Notes: generated from the letters alone by a model not told the origin. A stretch of DNA of 35,212 bases from CAKSEI01 sp964403505 (GCA_964403505.1 CAYOFP010000020.1:1-35212), one strand, 5' to 3'. Positions 7,807 to 16,939 are shown, counted from the first letter of the stretch. Numbers and translations are program-made.

Positions 7807-10433
7807 TGGACGGAGAAACCAAGGCGCAAAGACCCGATAATAAAACAAAATTTTTGCTCCCCCAAGGAAGGCTCGAGCTTTTCGGCATGAAAAAACGGCA
7901 GATACTCCTTCTGTCGTTTTTCCTGCCGTTTTTTATATGCTGTGCGGTATATCTGATCGGCGGTTTTTACCCTGTCGGTGATAAGCAGATACTCGTCACC
8001 GATCTCTGGCATCAATACTATCAGATCATATGCGAATTCCGCTCAAAGCTCTTATCGGGCGGCTCTCTTTTATACAGTTGGCACTCGGGCATGGGTACGA
8101 ACTTCATCGCCATGATGGCATATTACTGTGCGAGCCCCCTGAACCTGCTCACACTGCTCGTCCCTGAGTCAGGACTGCGCATCGCCGTAAGCATAATATG
8201 CTTTATCAAGATCGGCCTGTGCGGTCTCACCTTCGCCCACTGCGCCATGTATATCACCAAACGAAGTGACGCAAGCATCATTTTCTTCTCCTCCCTTTTT
8301 GCGCTGTGCGCATACAATATGGGTTATTATTGGAATATCATGTGGCTCGATTCGGTCGCAATGTTCCCTCTCGTCATGCTCGGCTTATATAAGCTCATAA
8401 AGGAGAAAAAGCCTGCATTATATACCATATCTCTCTTTTTATGCCTTGTTTTTAATTACTATATCGGTTTTTATACCTGCATCGCCGTATTCTTCTGCGC
8501 CATCTTTATTACTATCGTCTGCATGGACAGATTCTCATTTGCTATACAGGCGTTCTTCCGCACGGTCACCCATTCCGCAATTGCAATCGGCCTCTCGGCT
8601 TTCATGCTTTTTCCGGCCTATCTCTCCCTGCAAAACACCTATTCTGTTGCAGTAAACAATCCAAGCCACAAGATGTTCAACGGAAATGCACTCGACTTTA
8701 TTTCCGCCGTACTGCCGTATCAGGAGCCGAATACAAAGGATCTCAATACACCGAATTTTTATTGCGGAGTGATATGCATTTTCCTTTTTGCTATCTATAT
8801 TTTCAGTCGGAATTTCAAGCTCCGTGAGAAGATATGCTCCTCTCTGTTTCTTATCATAATATTCCTCAGCTGCCTGTTCAAGCAGGCGGACTACGTCTGG
8901 AACGGATTCCATTATACGAATATGATACCCTACCGATATTCCTTCATATTCTCATTTGTCCTCGTATTGATGGCATACAGGGCATACTGCGTAATGGAGC
9001 GGGCGCAGCTTTGGCATATTTTCGCAGGAATAATCACGGTTACGGTAATATGCGGCATAGGAGCATACCGCGGAAATACAGCTGCAGCGACCGCATCCTT
9101 TGTAACCATTACCGTATATGCGGTATTCATGATGTTCCACGCACGGGGCGTGATAAACAGAAGGATGAGCGCATGCGCTTTGTGCCTTGTCATATGCATC
9201 GAGGCGGCGACCGCAGGCGCATTCGGCATATCGAACTATTCCACATATTCCTCATATCTAAACTCGTATAACGAGGTAAAGGAGCTTTTGTCATACAGAG
9301 AAAACGAAAACGAATTCTACCGCACAGAGCTCTCGACATATAAGACCCTGAACGACCCTCTGCTGTACGGATACAACGGTATATCACAGTTTTCGTCCAA
9401 TGCGAATTACGGCGTGTCGAACCTGCTCACCCACCTCGGCGCAGGCGGCTACTGCTCGGGAAACAGATATGCATACTCCCAGTCCACGCCCCTTACGATG
9501 AGTTTCTTTGCGATAAAATATATTATCTCGCTGGCCGGACACAACACGGGCGATACGACTCTTTCGCCCGTCGCTTACAGTGACGATTCAGCACTGCTCG
9601 AATATGAGTATCCGCTCCCCATCGCATTTATGACTCACGGCGAATACGATATCAATCTGACCTCCTCAGACCCGTTCGCAAATCAGAATGTATTCTTTCA
9701 TGAAACAACCGGCGTGAGCGGACAACTCTTTTCAAGGTGCGCAGATCCCGAAACGAGCATATCGAACGGAACCATAACAGGCTCGAACGGTGTATACTCC
9801 ATAACGAGCAATTCCTATGAAAAGATCGGCCTCGACCTGACATTCACCTGTCACACGGACGGATTATACTATGTATACCCGAAGATAAAGGATGCTTCGA
9901 GCATCTATGTCAACTATCAGGCAGGCAAAACGAGCATATTCGCCACGAAAGCGGCTCAGTGCTGTATTATACCGGTCGGCTATCACAAGGCAGGCGAAAT
10001 ATTCACTATATCCGTTTTTTTGAACGCAGACCAAGCCTCACGCAATGCGTGGGTATATGCGGCAGCAATGGATACGGAGATTTTCGAGCAGGGTTACAAA
10101 AAGCTCGCAGACGAGGCGATCTATGACTTAAGCTATACGGACACTCTCATCGAGGGAAAGATAAATGCAAACGAGAACGGCTATTTATATACCTCCATCC
10201 CCTATGAAAAGGGATGGGAGCTGTATCTCGACGGCAAAAAAACAGATACCGTCCGATATGCGGGAGCATTTGTCTCTGCATTTATCGAAAAAGGTGAGCA
10301 CGAGATACGCTTGCAATATTCGCCCGACGGATTCAATATCGGAATTATCATCTCCCTTGTGAGCCTTCTGTCACTCGGGATATCGGCGCTGATATACAGG
10401 AGAAAAAATGGAAAAGAAATTATTTGTAATTAA
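7806..10433 (+). CDS. YfhO-family multi-span membrane protein
   Basis: This 875-residue protein fits the YfhO family, large GT-C-like membrane proteins. Some relatives are implicated in adding sugars to teichoic acids at the outer membrane face. Residues 28-60 contain the first span, followed by the conserved DLWHQYYQ and SWHSGMGTNFIAMMAYY stretches, which in this family lie in the first outer loop. There are about a dozen spans to residue 470, then a soluble outer domain (residues about 480-845) and a final span near 850-868. ATG at 7806 overlaps the previous stop and has GGAG 8 bases upstream; an inner ATG at 7887 is a less well-supported alternative. The substrate is unknown. Confidence 0.85.
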   Translation: MDGETKAQRPDNKTKFLLPQGRLELFGMKKRQILLLSFFLPFFICCAVYLIGGFYPVGDKQILVTDLWHQYYQIICEFRSKLLSGGSLLYSWHSGMGTNFIAMMAYYCASPLNLLTLLVPESGLRIAVSIICFIKIGLCGLTFAHCAMYITKRSDASIIFFSSLFALCAYNMGYYWNIMWLDSVAMFPLVMLGLYKLIKEKKPALYTISLFLCLVFNYYIGFYTCIAVFFCAIFITIVCMDRFSFAIQAFFRTVTHSAIAIGLSAFMLFPAYLSLQNTYSVAVNNPSHKMFNGNALDFISAVLPYQEPNTKDLNTPNFYCGVICIFLFAIYIFSRNFKLREKICSSLFLIIIFLSCLFKQADYVWNGFHYTNMIPYRYSFIFSFVLVLMAYRAYCVMERAQLWHIFAGIITVTVICGIGAYRGNTAAATASFVTITVYAVFMMFHARGVINRRMSACALCLVICIEAATAGAFGISNYSTYSSYLNSYNEVKELLSYRENENEFYRTELSTYKTLNDPLLYGYNGISQFSSNANYGVSNLLTHLGAGGYCSGNRYAYSQSTPLTMSFFAIKYIISLAGHNTGDTTLSPVAYSDDSALLEYEYPLPIAFMTHGEYDINLTSSDPFANQNVFFHETTGVSGQLFSRCADPETSISNGTITGSNGVYSITSNSYEKIGLDLTFTCHTDGLYYVYPKIKDASSIYVNYQAGKTSIFATKAAQCCIIPVGYHKAGEIFTISVFLNADQASRNAWVYAAAMDTEIFEQGYKKLADEAIYDLSYTDTLIEGKINANENGYLYTSIPYEKGWELYLDGKKTDTVRYAGAFVSAFIEKGEHEIRLQYSPDGFNIGIIISLVSLLSLGISALIYRRKNGKEIICN

Positions 10434-11472
10434 GGTCGGCACAAGCTCGCTAACCAATCGTGACGGCTCTCTTTCCGAGGAAAAGGTATATAGAATAGCA
10501 GACGGTGCAGCAAGTCTGCGTGATATGGGACATGCGGTCATCATTGTGACCAGCGGCTCTATCGCCGCAGGCTTCAAGAGTCTCGGCTTTGCCTCCCGCC
10601 CCTCCAAAATATCTGCAAAGCAGGCGTGCGCCGCCGTCGGTCAGGGTCTTATCATGGACGCATACTCGAGGGGGCTTGAGGAGCACGGATATACTGCGGC
10701 TCAGATACTGCTGACCCCCGATGCCTTTAAGGACAAGGAAAAATACGAGAACGCATTCAATACTCTCGAGATACTGATAAAGCGGGGCGCTATCGCAATA
10801 ATCAACGAAAATGATACCGTCGCTACTGCCGAGCTTCGCTTCGGCGACAATGACACCCTCTCGGCACAGGTGGCGGCGATGGTGCACGCCGACAGGCTGG
10901 TACTGCTCACGGATATCGACGGTCTGTATACGGCAAATCCGAAAACAGACAAGAGCGCAAAAAGGCTGGATATCATCAAAGAGATAACGCCTGAGATAGA
11001 AAAATACGCCGAGGGCGCAGGAAGCGCAAACGGCACGGGCGGCATGAAGACAAAGTTGAGCGCCGCCTCGCTTGCGACCAAGGCAGGGGTCGAGGTCATT
11101 ATCGCCTCCTCGGCAAAGGAAGATGCGGTCGTCTGCGCCGCAACGGGAGATGACGGCACGGTCTTTTCGGCGGCAGGTGCACTCAAAACACGTCTGCAAT
11201 GGATGGCGTTTTATGCAGAATGCAAAGGAACGATCGAGATAGACTGCGGTGCGGCAAGTGCGATCGAGCAGAACAAAAGTCTGCTCGTTGCGGGGATAAG
11301 AAGCGTTTCGGGAGAATTCAAAAACGGCGATATCGTCAACATCGTCTGCTCGGGACGCAATATCGCACGGGGACAAAGCACCTATTCATCGGACGAAATC
11401 AAAGAATACATAAAAAACGGCGGAGCGGCAAAACCTGCCGTACACATCGATAACATGGTGACAGAGATATGA
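10408..11472 (+). CDS. proB: Glutamate 5-kinase
   Basis: This 354-residue enzyme phosphorylates glutamate to glutamyl-5-phosphate, the first and usually feedback-inhibited step of proline synthesis. The amino acid kinase domain fills residues 1-240, with KVGTSSLT at 7-14, VTSGSIAAG, INENDTVATAELRFGDND and the GTGGMKTKL lysine segment. The rest (about 265-354) is a PUA-type C-terminal domain. The start at 10408 lies inside the end of the YfhO gene (26-base overlap) and has AGGAG 5 bases upstream, so it is translationally linked to that gene. It ends in an ATGA overlap with proA. Confidence 0.97.
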   Translation: MEKKLFVIKVGTSSLTNRDGSLSEEKVYRIADGAASLRDMGHAVIIVTSGSIAAGFKSLGFASRPSKISAKQACAAVGQGLIMDAYSRGLEEHGYTAAQILLTPDAFKDKEKYENAFNTLEILIKRGAIAIINENDTVATAELRFGDNDTLSAQVAAMVHADRLVLLTDIDGLYTANPKTDKSAKRLDIIKEITPEIEKYAEGAGSANGTGGMKTKLSAASLATKAGVEVIIASSAKEDAVVCAATGDDGTVFSAAGALKTRLQWMAFYAECKGTIEIDCGAASAIEQNKSLLVAGIRSVSGEFKNGDIVNIVCSGRNIARGQSTYSSDEIKEYIKNGGAAKPAVHIDNMVTEI

Positions 11473-12710
11473 GTAACGTAAGAGAAGCGGCATATGCCGC
11501 AAAGAAAGCCGCACGCACACTCGCCTGTGCAACAAAAGAAGAGAAAAATACAGCGCTCGCTCTCATTGCGGATGCGCTGGTCTTGAATACCGCAAAAATA
11601 CTCGGGGCAAATGCGCTCGACGTAGCATCTGCAAAAGAGAAAGGAATGAGCGAATCGCTCATCGACCGTCTTTCCTTAAGCGAAGGGCGCATCGCCGATA
11701 TGGCGCAGGGTGTGCGTGAGATCGCAGAGCTCTGCGACCCGATCGGCGAGGTCATCGAGCATATCTCCCGTCCGAACGGACTCGAGATAGACAAGGTGCG
11801 TGTGCCGATCGGCGTCATCGGCATGATATACGAGGCAAGACCCAATGTCACGGTCGACTCAGCCGCTCTGGCGCTCAAAAGCGGCAACGCCATAGTCCTG
11901 AGAGGCAGTGCGAGCGCATTACGATCCAATTCCGTGCTCGCCGATATCATGCGGGAGGCTCTGTCGAAATCGGCGATCCCCGAAGATGCGATCAACCTGA
12001 TCACCGACACGAGCCACGAGGGTGCGGAAGAAATGATGTGCATGACAGAGGCGATCGACCTGCTCATCCCGCGGGGCGGCGCTTCTCTGATCAATAACGT
12101 CATTGAAAAAGCGAAGGTGCCCGTCATCCGCACAGGCGTCGGCAACTGCCATATCTACCTCGATTCGAACGCAGATCATGAAATGGCGAAGAACCTGATC
12201 ATAAATGCAAAGGCGCAGCGCCCCTCGACCTGCAATGCGGCAGAGACCCTGCTCATCTCGGAAAGCTATCCTGATATTCCCGGAATACTTACGGCGCTGA
12301 AAGACGCAAATATCAGAATACACGGCTGTGAAAAGATCTGTCAGATGTGCGACAATGCCATCCCCGCCCTTGATGAAGACTACGAATGTGAGTACCTCTC
12401 ACTCGATATCTGCGTGAAGATAGTAAAAGGCATCGACGAGGCGATCGACCACATCGCACGTTACGGAACGGGTCACACCGAGCTTATTATAACAGACTCG
12501 GCGGAAAACGCAGAAAGATTTATGAACGAAACAGATGCGGCAAGCGTCAATCACAATGCCTCGACGAGGTTTACCGACGGCGGTCAGTTCGGCTTCGGCG
12601 CAGAGATCGGCATCGCCACGCAAAAGCTCCACGCACGGGGTCCTTTAGGCCTTCGAGAGCTGACGATATACAAATACAAGGTATACGGAAACGGTCAGGG
12701 AAGAAAATGA
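11469..12710 (+). CDS. proA: Gamma-glutamyl phosphate reductase
   Basis: This 413-residue NADPH-dependent reductase turns glutamyl-5-phosphate into glutamate-5-semialdehyde, the second step of proline synthesis. It has the aldehyde dehydrogenase fold. The catalytic cysteine is C255 in RPSTCNAAETLL. Other family stretches seen are VPIGVIGMIYEARPNVT, LKSGNAIVLRGS, IPRGGASLI and the C-terminal FTDGGQFGFGAEIGIATQKLHARGP. Length is normal. The ATG overlaps the proB stop and the gene ends in an ATGA overlap with proC, so all three enzymes are made from one message. Confidence 0.97.
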   Translation: MSNVREAAYAAKKAARTLACATKEEKNTALALIADALVLNTAKILGANALDVASAKEKGMSESLIDRLSLSEGRIADMAQGVREIAELCDPIGEVIEHISRPNGLEIDKVRVPIGVIGMIYEARPNVTVDSAALALKSGNAIVLRGSASALRSNSVLADIMREALSKSAIPEDAINLITDTSHEGAEEMMCMTEAIDLLIPRGGASLINNVIEKAKVPVIRTGVGNCHIYLDSNADHEMAKNLIINAKAQRPSTCNAAETLLISESYPDIPGILTALKDANIRIHGCEKICQMCDNAIPALDEDYECEYLSLDICVKIVKGIDEAIDHIARYGTGHTELIITDSAENAERFMNETDAASVNHNASTRFTDGGQFGFGAEIGIATQKLHARGPLGLRELTIYKYKVYGNGQGRK

Positions 12711-13510
12711 GAAACAAAAAAATTATCTTTTTAGGAAGCGGATTTATGGCGAGCGCCATCGTCTGCGGAATAAGCAAAAATAAAACAACTGATATGAAAA
12801 ACGTCTATATTCTTGGCTCGGCTCACCCTGAAAAGGCCAAGGCATTAGCCGAAAAATACGGCGCAAACGCCGCAAAGCCCGAGGATATCACAAATGCAGA
12901 TATCGTGATATTCGCCTTCAAGCCGCAGAATTTTGAGCAGGCACTGGAACAGTACAGGCAGTATTTTAATGAAAAACAGCTCTTCCTCTCTATTCTCGCA
13001 GGCACAAAATGCGATACGTTGGAGCGTGTAACACAAAATGCACGCGTCATCCGCACTATGCCGAACCTTGCACTGTCGGTCGGCCTTGCCGCAACGGGCT
13101 ACTGCCTCGGCAAAAATGCGACCGAGGACGATGCGGCGATCTGCGAGGCGATTTTCGCTCCGCTCGGCGTCATATGCCGTGTAGACGAAAGCGAGATATC
13201 GGGTGTGACGGGCGTTTCAGGCTCCGGTCCTGCATATTTTTACTACCTCGCAGAAGCAATGACAGAAGCGGCAGTAAAAGACGGAATGGATGAAAAAACG
13301 GCGGAGATGCTCGCAGTGCAGACTTTGATCGGAGCGGCAAAGCTGATCGCCGACGCAAAAGAGTCCCCTGCCGAGATGAGACGGCGCATCACGAGCAAAG
13401 GCGGCACGACCGAAGCGGCGATATGTACCATGACCGAGGCCGGCTTTTTCTCTGCGGTAGAAAAAGGCTATACTGCCTGCAAAAAACGCTCGGATGAATT
13501 AGGAAAATAA
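12707..13510 (+). CDS. proC: Pyrroline-5-carboxylate reductase
   Basis: This 267-residue enzyme reduces pyrroline-5-carboxylate to proline, completing the pathway begun by proB and proA. The dinucleotide-binding loop is IFLGSGFMASAI (residues 7-18). The C-terminal dimerisation domain contains GVSGSGPAYFYYLAEAM and the late TSKGGTTEAA motif. The start overlaps the proA stop (ATGA). Having proB, proA and proC all in one operon is a complete glutamate-to-proline route. Confidence 0.97.
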   Translation: MRNKKIIFLGSGFMASAIVCGISKNKTTDMKNVYILGSAHPEKAKALAEKYGANAAKPEDITNADIVIFAFKPQNFEQALEQYRQYFNEKQLFLSILAGTKCDTLERVTQNARVIRTMPNLALSVGLAATGYCLGKNATEDDAAICEAIFAPLGVICRVDESEISGVTGVSGSGPAYFYYLAEAMTEAAVKDGMDEKTAEMLAVQTLIGAAKLIADAKESPAEMRRRITSKGGTTEAAICTMTEAGFFSAVEKGYTACKKRSDELGK

Positions 13511-13525
13511 CGAAAGGAATAAAAA

Positions 13526-14377
13526 ATGAAATTCGGTATGGTAATGGAAGGCGGCGCAAGCAGGACGATCTTTTCCGCCGGCGTGACCGAAGCCTTCATG
13601 AAAGAAAACATCTACCCCGACTATTTTGTCGGGGTTTCTGCCGGAATCGCATACGGCGCATCGTATATCTCAAAACAGCCGGGCAGAAACGCAGAATTCG
13701 CTGAAAAATATATGGGATGCGGAAAATATATGGGGTCAAAATACCTTTTCAAGCCCGGAAACCGCTGTTATTACAATCTGCCGTTCGCTTTTGACAAGAT
13801 CCCGAACGAGTTAGTCCCGTTTGACTATGAATCGTTCGGCAAGTTCGAGGGAAAGGTCATGGCAGGCGTGACGGATATAGAGACGGGAGAGGCAAAATAT
13901 CTGCCCGTTCCGTCCGACGATTATAAGTGGAAGATCGTGATAGCAAGCTGTGCGCTCCCCATTCTTTTCAAGCCTGTCGAAATAGACGACAGGCTCTACC
14001 TCGACGGCGGAATCGCCGACTCCATCCCCTACGCCGAGGCGATGCGTGAGGGGTGCGACAAGATAATCGTGATACTCACACGTGAGCGCGAATACCGAAA
14101 GACAGACGAAGCGGCGGTAAAATACATGAAATATTTCTACCACAAATATCCGAAAGTAACAGAGCTTATGAAGACGCGTGCCGAGCGCTATAACGCCGCA
14201 CGCGCGGAAATGGAGAAACTCGAGAAAGAAGGCAGGCTGCTCATCATAGCGCCCGATAATACAATGGGCGTGAAACGAACCGAGGGAAGCTGGGACAAGC
14301 TCGGCCCGCTCTACCGTGAGGGCGTACAGATTGGCGAGGAAATGATGCCGAAAATAAAGGAGTATCTCGGCTTATAA
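13526..14377 (+). CDS. Patatin-like phospholipase
   Basis: This 283-residue protein is a patatin-type serine lipase with a Ser-Asp dyad. The nucleophile elbow is GVSAG (residues 36-40, Ser38), the oxyanion segment is EGGASR (8-13) and the Asp is D160 in DGGIADSIPY. The closest layout is the RssA/YjjU type of bacterial patatins, without transmembrane segments, so it is probably cytosolic and acts on membrane lipids. GAAAGGA precedes the ATG, 15 bases after the proC stop. Substrate and reason for being with proline genes are unknown. Confidence 0.9.
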   Translation: MKFGMVMEGGASRTIFSAGVTEAFMKENIYPDYFVGVSAGIAYGASYISKQPGRNAEFAEKYMGCGKYMGSKYLFKPGNRCYYNLPFAFDKIPNELVPFDYESFGKFEGKVMAGVTDIETGEAKYLPVPSDDYKWKIVIASCALPILFKPVEIDDRLYLDGGIADSIPYAEAMREGCDKIIVILTREREYRKTDEAAVKYMKYFYHKYPKVTELMKTRAERYNAARAEMEKLEKEGRLLIIAPDNTMGVKRTEGSWDKLGPLYREGVQIGEEMMPKIKEYLGL

Positions 14378-15726
14378 TGGACGCACAGGCACTTCAATAT
14401 AAAAAAATGACCGAAACGCCGATACCTCGCCTGATCATCGCTTTGGGCATACCGACGACCATCAGTATGCTCGTGACAAGCATTTACAATATGGCGGACA
14501 CATTTTTCATCGGCAAATACGGCACAAGCGCCTCGGGCGCAGTCGGAGTCGTATTCGGTCTGATGTCGATCATACAGGCGTTCGGCTTTATGTTTGGTCA
14601 GGGCTCGGGTGCGCTCAGCTCTCGTTCTCTCGGGGCAAAAGACACTGCAAAAGCGACGGAATATTCATCGACAGGCTTTTTCTCGGCGCTTGTTTGCGGT
14701 GCACTGATCACTATTTTCGGTCTTGCTTTTCTCGAGGGACTTATGCGGCTCCTGGGCAGCACGGAAACGATCCTGCCCTATGCAAAGGATTATGCTGTAT
14801 ACATTCTCCTCGCCGCACCCTTTATGTGCGCGAGCTGCGTATTAAATAACGTACTGCGCTTTGAGGGCAGAGCAGCATTCGCTATGATCGGACTTACCTC
14901 GGGCGGACTTATCAATATTTTCGGCGATTGGCTGCTTATGAGCAGGCATCACCTCGGCGCTGTGGGCGCAGGCATATCCACCGCAGTCTCGCAAGGTATA
15001 AGCTTTCTCATTCTCTTATCACTGTTTTTAAGAGGAAAAACAACGGCAAAGCTCTCGATACATAAAATCACAAAGGATATAAAGACCGTACTTGAAATAT
15101 GCAAGGTCGGATTCCCCAGCCTTGTAAGGCAGGGTCTCGGCAGTATATCCACAATGCTTTTGAACGACTGCGCGAGTGTATACGGCGATGCCGCCGTTGC
15201 CGCTATGTCTATCGTCAACAGGATATGCATCTTCACCTTTGCGACCTCGCTCGGCATCGGGCAGGGCTTTCAGCCAGTATGCGCTTTCAACTACGGCGCA
15301 AAAAAATACGACCGTGTGATAAAGGGATTCTTCTTTACGCTCGCCGTCGGTGAGGTCCTGCTCGGCACGGTCGCACTCGTGGGGATACAATTTACAGAGC
15401 CGCTCATCGGTCTGTTCCGTGACGACCCGACCGTTATCGAGATAGGCGCCATCGCACTCGGCGCACAGTTTATCGGGCAGATATTTCAACCTGCGGCGGT
15501 GTGCTCAAATATGATGTTCCAGAGCGTGGGAAAATCGGGGATAGCAACTCTGCTTTCCATGCTCCGCAACGGACTCTTCTTCATCCCCGTGTTGCTCATC
15601 CTATCAAAAACAAGCGGACTTCTGGGCATTCAGCTCGCACAGGCGATCGCCGATGTCCTCACAACCCTCCTCGCCCTGCCCATCTCGCTTGTCTTTATAC
15701 ACAAGCTAAGGCAGATGAGGGGATAG
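14377..15726 (+). CDS. MATE-family efflux transporter
   Basis: This 449-residue protein is a multidrug and toxin extrusion type cation-coupled antiporter with about twelve spans. Typical stretches are MTETPIPRLIIALGIPTTISMLVTSIYNMADTFFIGKYG at the N-terminus, the GQGSGALSSRSLGAKD loop in the first half and the matching GIGQGFQPVCAFNYGAKKYDRV loop in the second half. The ATG overlaps the patatin stop by one base (TAATG). It is the last gene of the operon, which then runs into the palindrome string. Its substrate is unknown. Confidence 0.93.
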   Translation: MDAQALQYKKMTETPIPRLIIALGIPTTISMLVTSIYNMADTFFIGKYGTSASGAVGVVFGLMSIIQAFGFMFGQGSGALSSRSLGAKDTAKATEYSSTGFFSALVCGALITIFGLAFLEGLMRLLGSTETILPYAKDYAVYILLAAPFMCASCVLNNVLRFEGRAAFAMIGLTSGGLINIFGDWLLMSRHHLGAVGAGISTAVSQGISFLILLSLFLRGKTTAKLSIHKITKDIKTVLEICKVGFPSLVRQGLGSISTMLLNDCASVYGDAAVAAMSIVNRICIFTFATSLGIGQGFQPVCAFNYGAKKYDRVIKGFFFTLAVGEVLLGTVALVGIQFTEPLIGLFRDDPTVIEIGAIALGAQFIGQIFQPAAVCSNMMFQSVGKSGIATLLSMLRNGLFFIPVLLILSKTSGLLGIQLAQAIADVLTTLLALPISLVFIHKLRQMRG

Positions 15727-15731
15727 TTGTC

Positions 15732-15859
15732 GCAGGGGAACTTTTGAAAAAGTTCCCCTGCACCCCTCAAAACTTTTGTCGGGCGCAAGACTCGTCTTGC
15801 GCAGGGAAAAGACACAAATCCCCGTTTTAAAGTTTTGGTCAAGCTTTTTCAAAAGCTTG
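15732..15859. repeat. Dispersed multi-hairpin intergenic repeat, copy 1
   Basis: Three perfect palindromes lie in order. The first (15732-15761) has a 14-bp stem with a TTTT-GA-AAAA core. The second is GCGCAAGAC-TC-GTCTTGCGC (15783-15802). The third is CAAGCTTTT-TC-AAAAGCTTG (15840-15859). Arms CAAAACTTT (15768-15776) and AAAGTTTTG (15829-15837) can enclose the second. A second copy with the same plan lies at 34901-35137. The first hairpin sits 6 bases after the MATE stop and probably also terminates the operon. Confidence 0.8.
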
Positions 15860-15865
15860 CGGATT

Positions 15866-15990
15866 TTTAAGGCGGAGCCTTAAATCGCTGTCCGCAGACA
15901 GCGAAATACTTTTGCCTTGCCAAAGCGCAGGAGTGGGTGAATTTTGTGCGGAGCACAAAAGAGGGCGAACCCTCGCCGGGGGTTCGCCCT
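15866..15990. repeat. Continuation of the palindrome string, with final terminator
   Basis: This part of the 329-base gap after the MATE gene holds four more hairpins. They are TTTAAGGC-GGA-GCCTTAAA (15866-15884), TCGCTGTC-CGCA-GACAGCGA (15885-15904) and TTTTGTGC-GGA-GCACAAAA (15942-15960). The fourth is an 11-bp stem AGGGCGAACCC/GGGTTCGCCCT (15962-15990) followed by TTTTATT, which reads as an intrinsic terminator. I see no open frame of gene quality here. Confidence 0.75.
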
Positions 15991-16055
15991 TTTATTCTTG
16001 CCCTATTTTTTCAGAGCGCTTTTCGGTGCTCTTTTGCATTATTGAAATAATTAAT

Positions 16056-16580
16056 TCAATCTGTTACGATATGCTCAAATCGGGGATCTGCTATCCACTT
16101 ACCCGTTTTATCTATAATACCGTATCTGACTCCCCTCTTGACGACGGCATAGCCATCTGAGCTGAAATTCAAGCCATTATCGTCCAGCCGAAGACTGATC
16201 ACATATTCGCCCTTTTCGTTAATATATCCGTATTTTTCTCCGACTTTAACACAGGCAAGACCGTTTGCGAAACTTTCAGCCTCGTCAAACTGAGGAGAAA
16301 TTACATACGCACCTTTTTCGTTGATATATCCGTATTTACCGCCGACCGCAACGCAGGCGAGTCCGTTATCGGCGAAATTATCCGCTCTGTCAAAACCGGG
16401 CTCTATTACATATGAGCCGCTTGCATCAATATAACCGTATTTCCCATCCGCCGCAACAGCTAACAAACCGTGGTGAAACAGACAGCCGTCATCCGTCCGT
16501 AACATAGAATGACAGCTCGTGAGTGCGAGCGTAATTGCAACGCAAATCACTAAAATTATGAGATTTCGTTTTTTGTTCAT
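16056..16580 (-). CDS. WG-repeat lipoprotein
   Basis: This 174-residue protein has a lipoprotein signal: basic NKKR, a hydrophobic stretch, and lipobox LTSC with Cys23 as the lipidated residue. The mature part is four or so WG-type repeats of about 35-37 residues, each built on the pattern GLA-V---GKYGYI(N/D)-G-YVI-P-FD-A--F. The motif occurs at about residues 38-70, 74-106, 110-140 and 145-172. WG repeats are thought to form beta-rich binding modules; the ligand is unknown. Expected location is the outer face of the membrane. AAAGGA precedes the ATG. Confidence 0.85.
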   Translation of the reverse strand: MNKKRNLIILVICVAITLALTSCHSMLRTDDGCLFHHGLLAVAADGKYGYIDASGSYVIEPGFDRADNFADNGLACVAVGGKYGYINEKGAYVISPQFDEAESFANGLACVKVGEKYGYINEKGEYVISLRLDDNGLNFSSDGYAVVKRGVRYGIIDKTGKWIADPRFEHIVTD

Positions 16581-16623
16581 CCGTCTTTCCTTTATATCAG
16601 ATTGTAATACATATTGATATCAT

Positions 16624-16653
16624 ATTGTATCATACTATGTCTTGTTTTGTCAA
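16624..16653 (-). promoter_or_regulatory. Promoter of the WG-repeat lipoprotein gene
   Basis: On the minus strand TTGACA (16648-16653) and TACAAT (16624-16629) are 18 bp apart, 44 bases before the ATG. On the other strand TATAAT (16656-16661) precedes the ribbon-helix-helix gene but lacks a good -35 box. Confidence 0.65.
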
Positions 16654-16689
16654 GCTATAATAGTAATATAACTTGAAAGGTGATAAACT

Positions 16690-16872
16690 ATGAACAATGA
16701 ACCCTTAAAAATCAAAAAGCGCGGTGAAGACGGAAACAAGATCATTACAGTCCGTATAAAGGAAGATACCCTGCACGAGCTCGACCGTTTAGCGGCGGAA
16801 AGTAACTATTCACGCAACGAACTCATCAACCTGATCCTGAGCCACGGCGTAAAAAACATTATTATAGAATAA
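16690..16872 (+). CDS. Ribbon-helix-helix (CopG/Arc-like) DNA-binding protein
   Basis: This 60-residue protein has the layout of a ribbon-helix-helix repressor. KIITVRIKEDTLHELDRLAAESNYSRNELINLILSHGV (residues 17-54) gives one beta strand with alternating residues, a first helix, a SNYSRNE turn and a second helix. A basic stretch (KIKKRGEDGNK) precedes it. These proteins bind DNA as dimers. It could control the divergent WG-repeat lipoprotein gene or itself. No toxin gene is next to it, so an antitoxin role is not supported. AAAGGTGAT precedes the ATG. Confidence 0.8.
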   Translation: MNNEPLKIKKRGEDGNKIITVRIKEDTLHELDRLAAESNYSRNELINLILSHGVKNIIIE

Positions 16873-16889
16873 CCGACAGTCAAAAAAAT

Positions 16890-16927
16890 AATGTGCTGTA
16901 AAAAACGGATGTTTTTTACAGCACATT
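16890..16927. terminator. Bidirectional terminator between convergent genes
   Basis: A perfect 17-bp stem (arms AATGTGCTGTAAAAAAC and its complement, GGAT loop) is followed by TTATT on the plus strand and by TATTTTTTTG on the minus strand. It serves both the ribbon-helix-helix gene and the ABC transporter gene. Confidence 0.9.
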
Positions 16928-16939
16928 TTATTATTGTTT

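Noticed and set aside
10300..10408. T-box or riboswitch ahead of proB
   Set aside because: proB starts inside the YfhO gene, so there is no untranslated leader to hold one.
10450..11376. Minus-strand open frame of 308 codons
   Set aside because: It is antisense to proB and Cys/Arg-rich in a way typical of shadow frames.
15501..15830. Small plus-strand open frame over the MATE end and the palindrome string
   Set aside because: It is out of frame with the MATE gene and runs through perfect palindromes; no start signal.
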